This document shows positions 35,301 through 45,639 of a stretch of 64,000 nt of DNA, one piece after another; positions within the stretch are counted from its first letter, which is position 1, and each line of letters begins with the position of its first letter. Origin of the DNA: Branchinecta lynchi (lineage: Eukaryota; Arthropoda; Branchiopoda; Anostraca; Branchinectidae); NCBI GenBank assembly GCA_023053575.1, contig JAKZAP010000017.1:3231501-3295500 (forward strand), read 5' to 3'. Below the pieces are notes generated by a model. The model searched no databases. It was not told the origin of the DNA and worked only from the letters and a program-made list of their open reading frames with translations. The position numbers were made by a program, and so were the translations under genes.

Positions 35301-35525
35301 ATCGAGAGAATGCATAAGCACATCGATGTCGTGTTTCGTATCGCAGGGAATATCGCGATAGTGAGTGATGAGAGTATCGCAATCCGCTTTGGTGTTTGCG
35401 ATCAAATTGGCGAGAAGGTTATAGTTGGCAACGTGATCACGGATGATGAGCTCGATGTCTGGGACGTTCGCGGGAAGGACAGTGGTGTAGTATTGGTGTT
35501 CGAGGGACTCGATGGTTTGATCGAT
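32379..35525 (-). CDS. Exon 7: spectrin repeats, Ala-rich coil and six Ig domains
   Basis: This is a 1,049-codon phase 0-0 exon with acceptor GTTTCTTGCAG and donor GTATGA. Residues 1 to about 320 are helical and spectrin-like (RSRHWEAVWQERNW, VTTKWSSLRTNV, VEEVEDWFNHGSRLL). Residues 320-362 are an Ala/Glu-rich coiled coil. A linker with TIEATQTELKTQCDFG follows. Six I-set Ig domains follow at about 34295-34023, 33992-33720, 33698-33423, 33362-33090, 33074-32796 and 32753-32478. Each shows the W in ISWYK-like strand C and the D..G.Y...A.N.AG motif or a close variant. The first, second and sixth keep both core Cys; the third, fourth and fifth lack the pair. The end, SQTEVKEKKEVIDVEQ, leads into exon 8. 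The fold is typical of sarcomeric scaffold proteins. Confidence 0.95.
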
Positions 35526-35750
35526 CTGCAAGAAACACAGGAACTGAAGCTATTAAAATCATTTGCAACACACAGTACAGCAATTACTATTGGATGTTAG
35601 GTGAACTACCCTATTAATCTTAAAGGTTCGTTAGAGAAATTGTCGTTCAAATTCCCACCACCTCATTGGGTTTAAATATAGTTGCTGTATTCCAGTTCCA
35701 ATTTCCCGGAAGAAAGAAAAATCCAATCCTCTGCAACAAGTTTCACAATC

Positions 35751-35905
35751 GCTGCGTTTTTGCAGAGACCATGGTGTCTGATACTACGGTAACTGGATCT
35801 GATTTGTATAGTTTTTGCAGTTACCATGGTATCTGATACAATACTTGCTTTGCAAAAACGACAATTGCCGATTGCCGAGTTTGCGCTTTCAGACGTCATC
35901 CCACC
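35751..35905. mobile_element. Family C fragment
   Basis: It starts GCTGCGTTTTTGCAGAGACC and contains TTTTTGCAGTTACCATGGTA and a GCAAAAACGACAATTGCC block. Only the left part of the element is kept. Confidence 0.6.
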
Positions 35906-35959
35906 TAAAATACTGATATCCGCTCACATCACAAGCACCAAACTTTTTTTCGACCGATT

Positions 35960-37600
35960 TGAGAAATAAGAGCTGGAAGCTCATATGGCACTTGCAAGGC
36001 TTGGTAAAAGGATGAAAGTAGGAATTTGCCAATTCGTGGGTTTGTTGTGATCATGTGTAAGCAAAACCCTTGAGATAAGAATAACGATGGACTCTTAGAA
36101 ATCAAAAGAATGTATCGTTTGGTAAAAGAAAAATTCTCTTTGCACTCGACTGTGGATGCGCACTTTAAGGTTGCTAAAAATTCATCTGAATCAAAACCAT
36201 TGAGGAAAAAATGATCCTGGGCCCTTTAGGATCATGAATATATATGGTTTGGTCAAAGGTATTTTTTTTACTTTTCGGTTAAGATGCACAATTTAAGGCT
36301 GCTACAAAGTCATTTCTAAGCAAAACCCTTGAGGCAAAAATTATCATGGGCTCATGGGGATTATAAAAATGTAGATTTGGCTTAAAAGACCATCCCTTCG
36401 GGCATGGTCGGACCTGGGAAGTAACAATTTCCAAGCTAATCTTGTCAATCACGATAGCCGGAATTCCGGACCACTCTCCAACTCCCCCCCCCCTTCCACC
36501 AAGTTTCATCCCGATCCATCTACTCTGAACATATGTCAAACGCATTTCCGCCCCCCCCCCCCCAACTCCCCCTAAAGTCCGGATCCATTCCGGCTTGATG
36601 TGCGACATCTGAGACAGGAGGTCTTTCCAAATATCAAGTTTCATTAAGATCCGATTCCCCATTCAAAAGTTACAAATACGTCAATATTCCAGATTCCTCC
36701 CTCCTTCCACTCCCCCCACGATGGTTGAATCGGGGAAGTGACTATTTCCAAGTTAGTTTGGTCGGGAGGGTTGTCCGGAATTTCAGACCACCTTCCAACT
36801 CCCCCCCCCCACAGTGCCCGAATCCGATCCGGTTCTGTCACTGATACATCTAGGGCTTACGTTTGTTCTCCCAACCAAGTTTCATCCCGACCCCTAGAAT
36901 CTGAACATGTCACATAATTTTCTGACCCGCCCCCCCCCTCCAACTCCCCCTAAAGTCACAGGATCCATTCCGGCTTGAAGTGTGACATCTGAGACAGAAG
37001 GTGTTTATCAAGTTTAACTAAGATCTGATTCCCTGTTCAAAAGTTACAAATACGTCAATATTCCGGATTCCCCTCCCTCCACTCCACCCACGGTGGTCAA
37101 ATCGGGGAAGTGACTATTTCCGAGTTAGTTTGGTCGGGAGGGTTGTCCAGAATTTCGGACCACCCTCCAACTCCCCCCCAGAGTGCCCGAATCCGATCCG
37201 GTTCTTTCACTGATGTATCTAGGGCTTACGTTTGTTCTCCCAACCAAGTTTCATCCCGATCCGTAGAATCTGAACATGTCACATAATTTTCTGATCCCCC
37301 CCCCTCCAACTCCCCCTAAAGTCACAGGATCCATTCCGGCTTGAAGTGTGACATCTGAGACAGAAGGTGTTTATCAAGTTTAATTAAGATCTGATTCCCT
37401 GTTCAAAAGTTACAAAGACGTCAATATTCCGGACTCCACCCACGGTGGTCAAATCGGGGAAGTGACTATTTGCAAGTTAATTTAGTCGGGCCCCTAATAC
37501 GCCTGATAAGTTTCATCATCCTAGCACATATGGAAGTACTCGAGACCAGTGGCCTGACAGACCGACCAACAGAAATGTGATCGTATATGGAACTTGAGTG
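35960..37600 (-). repeat. Family G repeat, inverted copy with about 365-bp tandem units
   Basis: It is the inverted partner of 27220-28350. It is longer because a unit of about 365 bases (from about 36645, again from about 37020, and in part from about 37385) repeats. Each unit has TTCAAAAGTTACAAA.ACGTC, ATCGGGGAAGTGACTATTT and a C-run. Poly-C tracts are near 36483 and 36550. Confidence 0.7.
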
Positions 37601-37609
37601 AAGCTGCAT

Positions 37610-37712
37610 AGATACCACGGTAACTGCAAAACACTTTTTGACCGTGGTATCTGATACCCCGGTAGCTGCGAAAACGACTGTATACCGTGATATCAGATAG
37701 CATGGTATCTGC
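37610..37712. mobile_element. Family C fragment
   Basis: It contains GATACCACGGTAACTGC, GACCGTGGTATCTGATACC and ATAGCATGGTATCTGC. It is a partial element directly right of a family G copy. Confidence 0.6.
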
Positions 37713-37845
37713 CTGAATTTGAAACCACACTACCTATTGCGCAATCTTTACTAGCATTGTGAATAAACAACTCTGACTGGTTAGCACAGTCCGTACCTCC
37801 GACTGAACCAATCACAAACCAAACAATCGTTATGTCCTTTGTGCT

Positions 37846-39251
37846 TTAAAGGACACCTGAATGAAGAGTACCAAGTATCATACCTATATGCATGAGTTCC
37901 GTTAACATTGCCTACAGAAAACCCAATCCAAATACGAAATAGTGTTTCCAAGCTATAATTTTTGTTCCATTTTGCATATGTCCTTATTTCAATACCGAAC
38001 AATTTTAGAAATGAACAAATGTCTCCAATCAACCCTTCTTCTGGAACATTTTTTAACCAATTAAGCCCAAACGTATCTCTAGAAGAAATTCCAATACGAT
38101 CCGTCCAGCGCTGTAAAAGATTTGAATGAATTGCGCTTTTTGTCTTGGAGTCTGCATGTGCAAACCTCCAGAAACGAACATTCCTATTTTGAAAACGTGA
38201 CGCTCAGGAGAAGAATGCTCTCCGTGGCCATGTCTGTAAATGCATTCTCCATGGTGTGTTTCGAGTATGGTTTCATTGTTCAGTCATCCACCTGTGGAGC
38301 CCCACCAGGCACTAAGCTCGCAGCTATTGTATTCTTGTCTGTAATCAACTTCCTCATAGCTGACTATGACGACCGCTACAAGTTCGTGGACGACCTGTCA
38401 TTCATCCTGAAATGTTTAGTACAAAACGGAGTTGTGACGCCACAATTCAGTTCAAATTTTGTCAGTGTTTTCGCAAAAGAGTGCGCGGAGCTAGATCTTG
38501 AGATTCATCGGAACAAGTCGAAGATAGTACGCTTTAACCCGCGAAAAAGTGATGTTATGGAGCCAAATGTACCATTTCCAGTAACAAACAGTATCAAGAT
38601 CCTTGGAGTCACTTTCTCCAATGACTTCAGCTTTACCGCACATATTGAAAACGTGGTTAAAAGTGCAAACGCTAGTCTACAGACTTTAAACGGTATGCGT
38701 AGGTTCAGTGCGAACACAGAGAGTATTAAGTCTGCATACTTAACGTACGTCCGCCCCATTCTGGAGTATGCTTGCCCTGTATGGGCGCCGTCAGCACTTA
38801 GAACAGTGTATCTTTGTCAGGAGCTTGAATCGGTTCAGAAGCGAGCTGTATCGATTATTTTGGGCCGCCGTGACATCCCCTACGAAAAGGCTCTGGAAGT
38901 GCTAGGACTGCCGTTACTCCAAAACCGGTACGAAACTCTGATAACGGGTTTTGGAAAGTTCTTGCTTTCTAAAACTCAGCACCGAGACATTCTACCTGAT
39001 CAACCTCCACCATCAAGAACGAGAAAGCAAAATAAGTTAGTTCCAGTTAATGCAAGAACAAACCGATATGGTAATTCTTTCGTCCCGGCTTTCGTCGATA
39101 TGTACAATAAGAGTTAATGTTTCTTGTTTGTTTTATATTTACAAGTGTAGTTTGATTTTGAATCTGTTGTAAAGAAACGCAAATCAGCGATGCTGCCAAG
39201 TTTTTCTATTAAACCTGTCTACTACTACTACTACTACTACTACTACTTTAA
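37846..39251 (+). mobile_element. TTAA-flanked element (family T), copy 1, interrupted by a LINE
   Basis: It starts after TTAA at 37846-37849 with AGGACACCTGAA, and 37850-38283 aligns without net length change to copy 2 (43928-44361). At 38284 the sequence switches to a LINE fragment, and after its tail comes CTTTAA, ending in TTAA at 39248-39251. The last few bases of the right inverted end seem to have been lost when the LINE inserted. It has no transposase. Confidence 0.8.
38284..39246 (+). mobile_element. 5'-truncated LINE: reverse transcriptase with FVDD and (CTA)n tail
   Basis: The open frame through to the stop at 39117 encodes the end of a non-LTR reverse transcriptase. Motif B-like GAPPGTKLAAIVFL is followed by the catalytic YKFVDDLSFI, NKSKIVRFNPRK, KILGVTFSNDFSF, SAYLTYVRPILEYACPVW and LESVQKRAVSIILG. 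The finger domain and endonuclease are absent. The coding part shows no frameshift, so it may be young. An open frame reaching back to 38122 runs by chance into the host element. The tail is ACTACTACT at 39218-39246. Confidence 0.88.
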
Positions 39252-39289
39252 GGAGGGAGGGAGAGACAAAAAGGGGAAAAGTGTTACTT

Positions 39290-39291
39290 GC
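39290..39291 (-). other. GC 5' splice site (GC-AG intron)
   Basis: On the minus strand the exon 6 end reads CAG|GCAAGT. All other thirteen introns of the gene use GT. The reading frame stays open past this site for a few codons and then stops, so splicing is required. The extended match CAG|GCAAGT is the usual context of functional GC donors. The intron ends with a normal TTCTTGCAG acceptor before 35525. Confidence 0.8.
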
Positions 39292-40101
39292 CTGAACCAG
39301 CGTTTTGTAGTATTTGACGGTCAACTGGAGTATTTGCGAAATCTCAAAGGAAAATCTGGACAGCTCTGAATTGTGTCCACTCAGTTTGTTCATCAGCTCG
39401 CGAACATGATCATCAGACTCGGAGAATGAATCGAGGGCGCTTATCTTGATCTTCAGCTCTTCCGCTAGAACCCCCACATCTTTGCTGAACTTCGTTGTCT
39501 TGTCTTCGATTTTGTTCAGAACTAAAGTTGTGGATATCTCTGACGGTATAACAGGAAAGACGCCTTTTGTTATGTCTTTTATTCTTTGAGAGACGCTGTC
39601 AACATCTAGCGTGATTTTCGACCACCGGTCCTGAAGTTGCTTCTCTTGATGCATTCTGCTCTCTCGTTGGTTCAAAATCTCCGTGACGTCAGAATACCGT
39701 TTCTCCAAATGCTCCAATAGTGCTTCGACGCAGAGCGCCGCCTTCGGCGTATCTAGGAACAAATCTTGGATTTTTGGGATATCCGAGATGAAGTTTCGAC
39801 CAATCAGATCAAGCTGAAGGTATTTCTGCTTCGCCGCAAGGTGACACTCGCGGACGTCTGCTCCATCTCTAGCGCGATGTTCAAGTTCCTCTAGGTCTTC
39901 TTTAAGGGCAACGGCGATTGTGTGAAAACGGTGGTAGGTCTGTGACGCGTCAACGCGGGAGTCCAAGGCAGACTTAATTTGGTGCCAAGTGTCCTTTAAG
40001 TGTTCAAACTTCAGCTGGAGGTTCGTAGAGTGCGGCTCTTCGACGGATTCATAGATGGCGGGAAGTTGACGAAGGATAATTTCCATCTCTTGGCCTTTCA
40101 T
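39292..40101 (-). CDS. Exon 6: spectrin-repeat exon with GC donor
   Basis: This is a 270-codon phase 0-0 exon that opens MKGQEMEIILRQLPAIYES. It holds about two to three spectrin-like repeats: a Trp in LKDTWHQIKSALDSR, another in LQDRWSKITLDVDSV, and LEELEHRARDGADVRE between them. It closes with LTVKYYKTLVQ. The acceptor is CGTCTTTTCAG. The donor reads CAG|GCAAGT, a GC-AG border, with no usable GT nearby. The frame rejoins exon 7 at KTLVQ|IDQTI. The first codon happens to be ATG, but it follows a good acceptor and is in phase with exon 5, so I read it as internal rather than as a start. An alternative promoter here cannot be excluded. Confidence 0.9.
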
Positions 40102-40386
40102 CTGAAAAGACGAGGTAGACAGTTAAAGTTTAACTGAAAAGCCAGCTCCTGCTTAGTTAATGGATTTAGATACACTGAATTATTTTGACACCATTATTTT
40201 TTGTTCACCTAGGGCGATTGGGGTGACTAGTGAGTCCAGAATATGCACTGCTGGCCCGACAAGACAAAATTCATCCGGACGCGGAGAATTCGAATTTCAA
40301 CAAAAGCGGGCACTTCATTTGCTAACAAATTGAAGCTACAATTTTAGATTGTAAGGTCGCTTCTGAAGAAGCCCGCTATTGCATAT

Positions 40387-41025
40387 TATTATTATTATTA
40401 TTCTTTTATTGCCCTCAAAAGTTGAAGAGTACAAAAATTGAAATAAGACCATAATAAACAACTACAGACAATATATGCGTCTAAATATACACGACGATAA
40501 ATAAGAATACTGGAAACTTTAAAACACTATAAATCAATCATCATAGCGAACAACTATAAATGAGCCTTATCGGTAAAAAAAGGGAAAAGGTTGTGGGTTG
40601 GGAGAATATTCTCCGCCTTACTGTAAAAATTCTGAACTTTCTTTTTAACAATTACTAATGGGTCTTTTACTTTAAATTTTGAAACAATCTCAGTATTACT
40701 AAACGAAATAGGGAACCCAAGAAGAAATTTACAATACTTAAAATAAGAAACCCGAATAGCTGAGAGATCACTCAGTCTGAAATCGCGGAAAAGGAGGGAA
40801 GGATAAAGGACATGAGGGAGAGCCACTGCGTTAAACAGAGATCCAAGTATATCACGCCGGTAAACACCGCGAAATCTTATCATCAATCCGAAAGCTTTTC
40901 TAATCTTTTCTTGAATATGTATAATTAAAGCAGCTTTAAAATCACGAGCTGAGGCAGAGTAAGGGACACCCAGATATGAAACACGATCGCAAAGGGGACA
41001 CACCACACACGCACCACCAAAATAT
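40387..41025 (-). mobile_element. LINE remnant with (AAT)n tail inserted in a foldback arm
   Basis: The minus-strand frame reads LCDRVSYLGVPYSASARDF, IRKAFGLMIRFRGVYRRDI, and LSAIRVSYFKYCKFLLGFP. That is the thumb/C-terminal region of a CR1-like reverse transcriptase. It ends at the left in an AAT repeat (TATTATTATTATT at 40385-40404). It interrupts the left arm of the 40.1-43.5 kb inverted repeat, so it inserted after the duplication. Confidence 0.75.
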
Positions 41026-41029
41026 GACC

Positions 41030-41400
41030 CCAAAAAGATTATTTTTGGCGATAGTTTACAGTTTTAGTTGTTAATTATTTCAAGCGTAGATGTACAAGTA
41101 TACAGAGGTATCACGAATCCGAATGAAAAAGTTCATCCGATGAAAACCAATCAATTAAGTTTATTATCCAAATAGCTTGAAGCTAGAAGAAGGAATAAAA
41201 TATTTACGAAATACACAGACATGAAACAAATTAACTAACACATAAGATTTGACAAGAAATAAATGATGGGATGAAACTACATAAAAACTGGGCAGAAGAA
41301 TTAGCAGGATGTGGAGAAAACTGATTGCCAGTATTCCTCTCGGACCGACGCACTGAAGACGGGAGGGGGGAATGGATGGGCCATCTGGGGACAACACATT
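41030..41400 (-). mobile_element. LINE 3' end, inverted copy
   Basis: It is the inverted counterpart of 42882-43115, part of the foldback arm. It includes the untranslated end with AAGCTATTTGGATAATAAAC. A third copy at 46995-47245 is in plus orientation. Confidence 0.7.
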
Positions 41401-42714
41401 TTCGTTCCATTATTTATGCGGTCAGTTAATTTAGGAACGTCCAGTTTAAATCGATTAAAAATCGATTATGTGAATGGCAAGGCAACGAGGTAACGCATTT
41501 TCATCGGGTCTTCAAGGCTCTTAAAGACCTAATCCAAACATTATGTTTACCTTCTCTTACTAATCGAAAGCCACCAGTTTATTTAGATTTGAACTTGATT
41601 GCCGGGTTGCTGTTTTGACTCGAGAAAAAACCCACGCAGAACGTCTTCTTTTCCAGATGATGAAATTTCCACGTTTGATTAGCAAGAAATTATAAGACTC
41701 AATTGATTATTTTTGCATGTCTTCAGGAGTAACACACTGTTCTTGGTTTTTTAATTTATTTGTATTTGTAATGAACAGTTATTAGACGGAAATTATTATT
41801 ATGATCCTTGGCTCCCTATGTGTCATAACAGCTGTCCCGGATAATCGGCTGAGATTTAGTCCAGACCGAATTATTTCAAACCTAGGAAATTCGGTTGTTT
41901 TGTTTTAATTTGCTCATTGTTTGACGGTGTTTTTAGTGGTTTCGAACATTCATGATGGCAATGGGGATGGTTATGGTAGATGGTAGAAGCTAGAAAGACC
42001 TTTTTTTGTGGTCCGCTTTTTAAGTGAATTAGTGGTGGGTAACTAGAAGAAGCTCAAAATTCAAGATGCAAGTGTTACCCTTTTGGATGTTTCTTCGTCG
42101 CTATAAAAAATCATTGACAACAGAACCCAACCAGCGCACGACCTTCTACACTGCTTCCTGGCCGACGATTGAAATTAAGTGTCTTTTTGTGTATGTTTAT
42201 GTGTTTTATTTGCTTTCTTCATTTACTCCGCTTTCTGAAAACGGCGGGTTATAAATAAATTACTTACTTACTTACTTACTAGACTGTTGTATCTGAGAAC
42301 CATTTGGTTAAAATTTAAATGCTTAGTACACAACTACTTCTCTATATTTTTGCAGTACTGAGATGTATCTTGTATTTTTTTCGCGGGTTTTTTTATTCTT
42401 ACTTTATATAATACATAAACATTAACAATACCATACTCTGCACTTACAATTATTTCAGGGTTTGAACTGGAGAGAAGAAAATCATCGAATGGTTCAGACC
42501 CTTCCATAAAAGAAAATCAATAAAACGAAATCGACCCAACGCTGAGTAGAAAGATCACCGCACGACAACGCCAGCACGAAGCGAAATCATTCCAAACAAG
42601 AACAACAACAAAAATAAAGCTAAGCTAAAACCTAAAGAAACTGGCGGCGGGGCATCCCCGGAAGTGAGTCATGCAATTAATTTATACAACTGATTATCTC
42701 TGATAATTGATTAT
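41401..42714. other. Loop of the large foldback
   Basis: It has a TTACTTACTTACTTAC run near 42260-42280 following a GGGTTATAAATAAAT motif, which could be another LINE tail. No supported exon was found. Confidence 0.4.
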
Positions 42715-43115
42715 CTCTGATCGCCTGGAAAATGTCCAAAAGAGAGCAGTGAGAATCATTCTGGGTGATCATAATATTCCATATGAAGAGGCTCTCATTA
42801 AACTGGACGTTCCTAAATTATCTGACCGTAGAAATACTCTTTCAAAAAATTTTGGAGCAAAGATAATCTGTTGTCCCTAGATGGACCCTCTATTCCCCCT
42901 CTCCTCCAGTCTTCCCGTCGGTTCGAGGGGAACACTGGCAATCAGATTTATCCAGATCCTGCTAATTCTTCTGCACAATTTCTACGTAGTTTCAGCCCAA
43001 CATTTATTTCTAGTCATATCTTGTAAGTGTATTAGTTAATTTGTTTTGTGTCTGTGTATTTCTTAAATATTTTATTCCTCTTCTAACTTCAAGCTATTTG
43101 GATAATAAACTTAAT
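42715..43115 (+). mobile_element. LINE 3' end with reverse-transcriptase C-terminus
   Basis: The plus-strand reading LENVQKRAVRIILGDHNIPY and EEALIKLDVPKLSDRRNTL matches LESVQKRAVSIILGRRDIPY of the LINE at 38284-39246. It is followed by a diverged C-terminus and a 3' UTR ending TTAATTGATTGATT. Confidence 0.75.
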
Positions 43116-43734
43116 TGATTGATTTTCATCGGATGAACTTTTCCATCCGGATTCGTGATACCTCTGTATACTTGTATATCTACGCTTGAAATAATTAACA
43201 ACTAAAATGTAAACTATCGCCAAAAATAATCTTTTTGGGGTCACACGCAATAGCGGGCTTCTTCAGAAGCGACCTTACAATCTAAAATTGTAGCTTCAAT
43301 TTGTTAGCAAATGAAGTGCCCGCTTTTGTTGAAATTCGAATTCTCCGCGTCCGGATGAAGTTTGTCTTGTCGGGCCAGCAGTGCATATTCTGGACTCACT
43401 AGTCACCACAAGAGCCCTAGGTGAAAAAAAGGAAAAAAAAAATAATGGTGTCAAAATAATTCAGTATTCCATTAACTAAGCATGAGCTGGCTTTTCAGTT
43501 AAACTTTAAAGCTTTAAGCTATTAGAAAAATAAATTTGGTTGATTGATTGATTAATTCGACTAAACACGGGATACCTCGCTAGGCCCGGATACCGGAAGC
43601 ATTGACAGATTGAGGTCGTTTGTGACGTTTCCCTTTGCCCTCTATTACGACTGATAGGTATGTGGGGCTTTTGCTGGAGGAAATGAATTTGCAACAACAA
43701 CAAAAACTGTAGGTTCGTTTTTTATAGCTATAAA

Positions 43735-43790
43735 CTAATGAGGACCCTTGCCAAGAAGGGCATAGATATCGCTACCATCAAGCATATTGT
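43735..43790 (+). repeat. Family D core fragment
   Basis: It reads AATGAGGACCCTTGCCAAG and AAGGGCATAGATATCGC, then switches to unrelated sequence. Only one side of the hairpin element remains. Confidence 0.55.
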
Positions 43791-43923
43791 TCCACCACCA
43801 TTCAATGCTGCTCACGAACGACCTGCACAAGCGGCCTCAGTGGTGATCCCAAAACTCCAACACGTAAAAAGTGAACATGTACGGTATACGAAAAGACGTT
43901 TGTACCGTCTTTCGTTAAAATTT

Positions 43924-44372
43924 TTAAAGGACACCTGAATGAAGAGTACCAAGTATCATCCCTATCTGCATGACTTCCGTTAACATTGCCTGCAAAAAAA
44001 ACGAATCTAACTACAAAATATTGTTTCCAAGCTATGATTTTTGCTCCATTCTGCATCTGTCCTTATTTCAGTACCGAACAATTTTAGAAATGAACAAATG
44101 TCTCCGATCAACCCTTCTTCTGGAATATTTTTTAACCAGTTAAGCCCAAACGTATATCTAGAAGAAATTCAAATACGATCCTGCCAGCGCTGTACAAGAT
44201 TTGAATGAATTGCGTTTTTTGTCTTGGAGCCTGCATGTGCAAACCTCCAGAAACGAATATCCCGATTTTGAAAACGTCACGCTCAGGAGAAGAATGCTCT
44301 CCCTGGCCATGTCTGTAAATGCATTCTCCGTGGTGTGTTCAAGTATGGTTTCATTGTTCAGGTGTCCTTTAA
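43924..44372. mobile_element. TTAA-flanked element (family T), copy 2, intact
   Basis: TTAA at 43924-43927 and 44369-44372 encloses 441 bases with exact 12-bp inverted ends, AGGACACCTGAA and TTCAGGTGTCCT. The TTAA duplication is the pattern of piggyBac-type transposition, though the terminal bases are not the usual CCC type. It has no coding frame and is non-autonomous. Confidence 0.85.
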
Positions 44373-45251
44373 TCTTATTTAGTATTTACTTTTACATATG
44401 ACGTTGACATTTAAACTGACATATTTATACATGAGTGTTTACATGTATATATGACGATTTCGACAAATTTGGATTTCACCATGATACTTCGAAAAGAATA
44501 AAAGCGATATCTATCAGATCTATCTTTCTACGCTAACTATCTAACTAGACTTATCGAGGGGTTTCTCATCCTGTAATTGATACTTAACAGAATGATCTAC
44601 CAGAGAAAAATACAACACCATTTCTGAACGAGCCTATCCCACATATATACCCCGGACACTTCGATGTATCCCTATTTTCTTATCCACCCCAATAAGTGTT
44701 GAGCTCCAAACCTGAAACCGCTTATCACCGAACTTATCTTTGAAACTTTGGGCCGTATAGTAAATAAAAAAATAAAAATCCTCAATAGGCATATATGTCT
44801 GTCGCTCATGTCCGCCTTTCCCTTGTTTTAGTCACTTTGAGTATTTGTAGGCTAATGTCTTTCGCTTAATTTTTATCATTTCTGTTATGCTCCTCTGATG
44901 CGGTTCAAATTAACAGAAAATCCCTATTGAGCAGAAGAATGTCTTCTCCAAGATAATACTAAAACCGATTGCGCGTTATCGTGCTACATTTCGAATACTG
45001 AAACTTCGCGGCTAATTCAAGTCCAAGTTATAAAATGAGCTATTTTGTAAAGCAGATAGACAAACACCTGATCCTTCTGGTACCAAACTATAAGGGACTA
45101 AGCCTGATGCTCAATTTACGGAGATTTTATCTTCATTGTATTTTTATTTTCTCCAATTTAAAATTACCGCTAAAAAAAACAGACAAAACGACGCTTCCGC
45201 GAAATCTGTGGTACACAAATATGCCGCGTGGAAAAACGCCTTAAGACTCAC
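44373..45251. other. Intronic stretch with no assigned feature
   Basis: This AT-rich intron sequence precedes the exon 5 donor side. No repeat family, hairpin or exon was recognised. Confidence 0.4.
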
Positions 45252-45374
45252 CTCGACGTCATTTAGCATTTGTTTATGCAGTTCAAGGAATTCTCCGGCG
45301 GAGTTTTGGTTGACTCCAAGATCAGCGTGGGTCCGAATCAATCCCTCTGCAACATTGGTCAACCAGTGATAGAC
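45252..45374 (-). CDS. Exon 5: short spectrin-like helical exon
   Basis: This is a 41-codon phase 0-0 exon with acceptor CATCATCCTAG and donor GTGAGT. It begins VYHWLTNVAEGLIRTH and ends FLELHKQMLNDVE. The early Trp and the gap before a second helix match the core of a spectrin repeat. The exon ends with an acidic helix that joins MKGQEMEIILRQL of exon 6 in frame. The neighbouring intron to the right holds a LINE reverse-transcriptase relic on the same strand, which is not part of this gene. Confidence 0.83.
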
Positions 45375-45639
45375 CTAGGATGATGACACATTAAGTATGG
45401 TAAGGGAGAGTAAGTATGAAGGAATGAATGAATGCAGGATTTATGCCGCACTGCCCAGTGGCGTAAGTGCAGTAGAAAAGGACAAAGAAATATAAAATAA
45501 TTGCAAAACACTCAACAAATACTTTCCATAAATGTTCACTAATTTAGAATCACATTGATGGGATTGTGAACAGGTAATTTTCAAATCGGACAACGCAAAT
45601 TAGAGGAGAGGGCTTCAAGCGTCAACAATGGGTCGGAAA

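Larger units (their letters stand above)
40125..43508. repeat. Large inverted repeat (foldback), about 640-bp arms
   Basis: The left arm is 40125-40386 plus 41025-41400, and the right arm is 42882-43508. Matching blocks are TAACTGAAAAGCCAGCT, GAAGTGCCCGCTTTTGTTG, TTCGAATTCTCCGCGTCCGG, GTATACTTGTATATCTACGC, and the 3' end of a LINE with AAGCTATTTGGATAATAAAC. The left arm is split by another LINE (40387-41025). The loop is about 1.5 kb. Confidence 0.85.

Noticed and set aside
38122..38283. Start of the LINE frame extended into upstream sequence
   Set aside because: This part aligns with the non-coding TTAA element at 43928-44361, so the ATG at 38122 is a chance extension.
40101..40101. ATG at the first codon of exon 6 as a gene start
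   Set aside because: It directly follows a strong acceptor and is in phase with exon 5. An alternative promoter is possible but unsupported.
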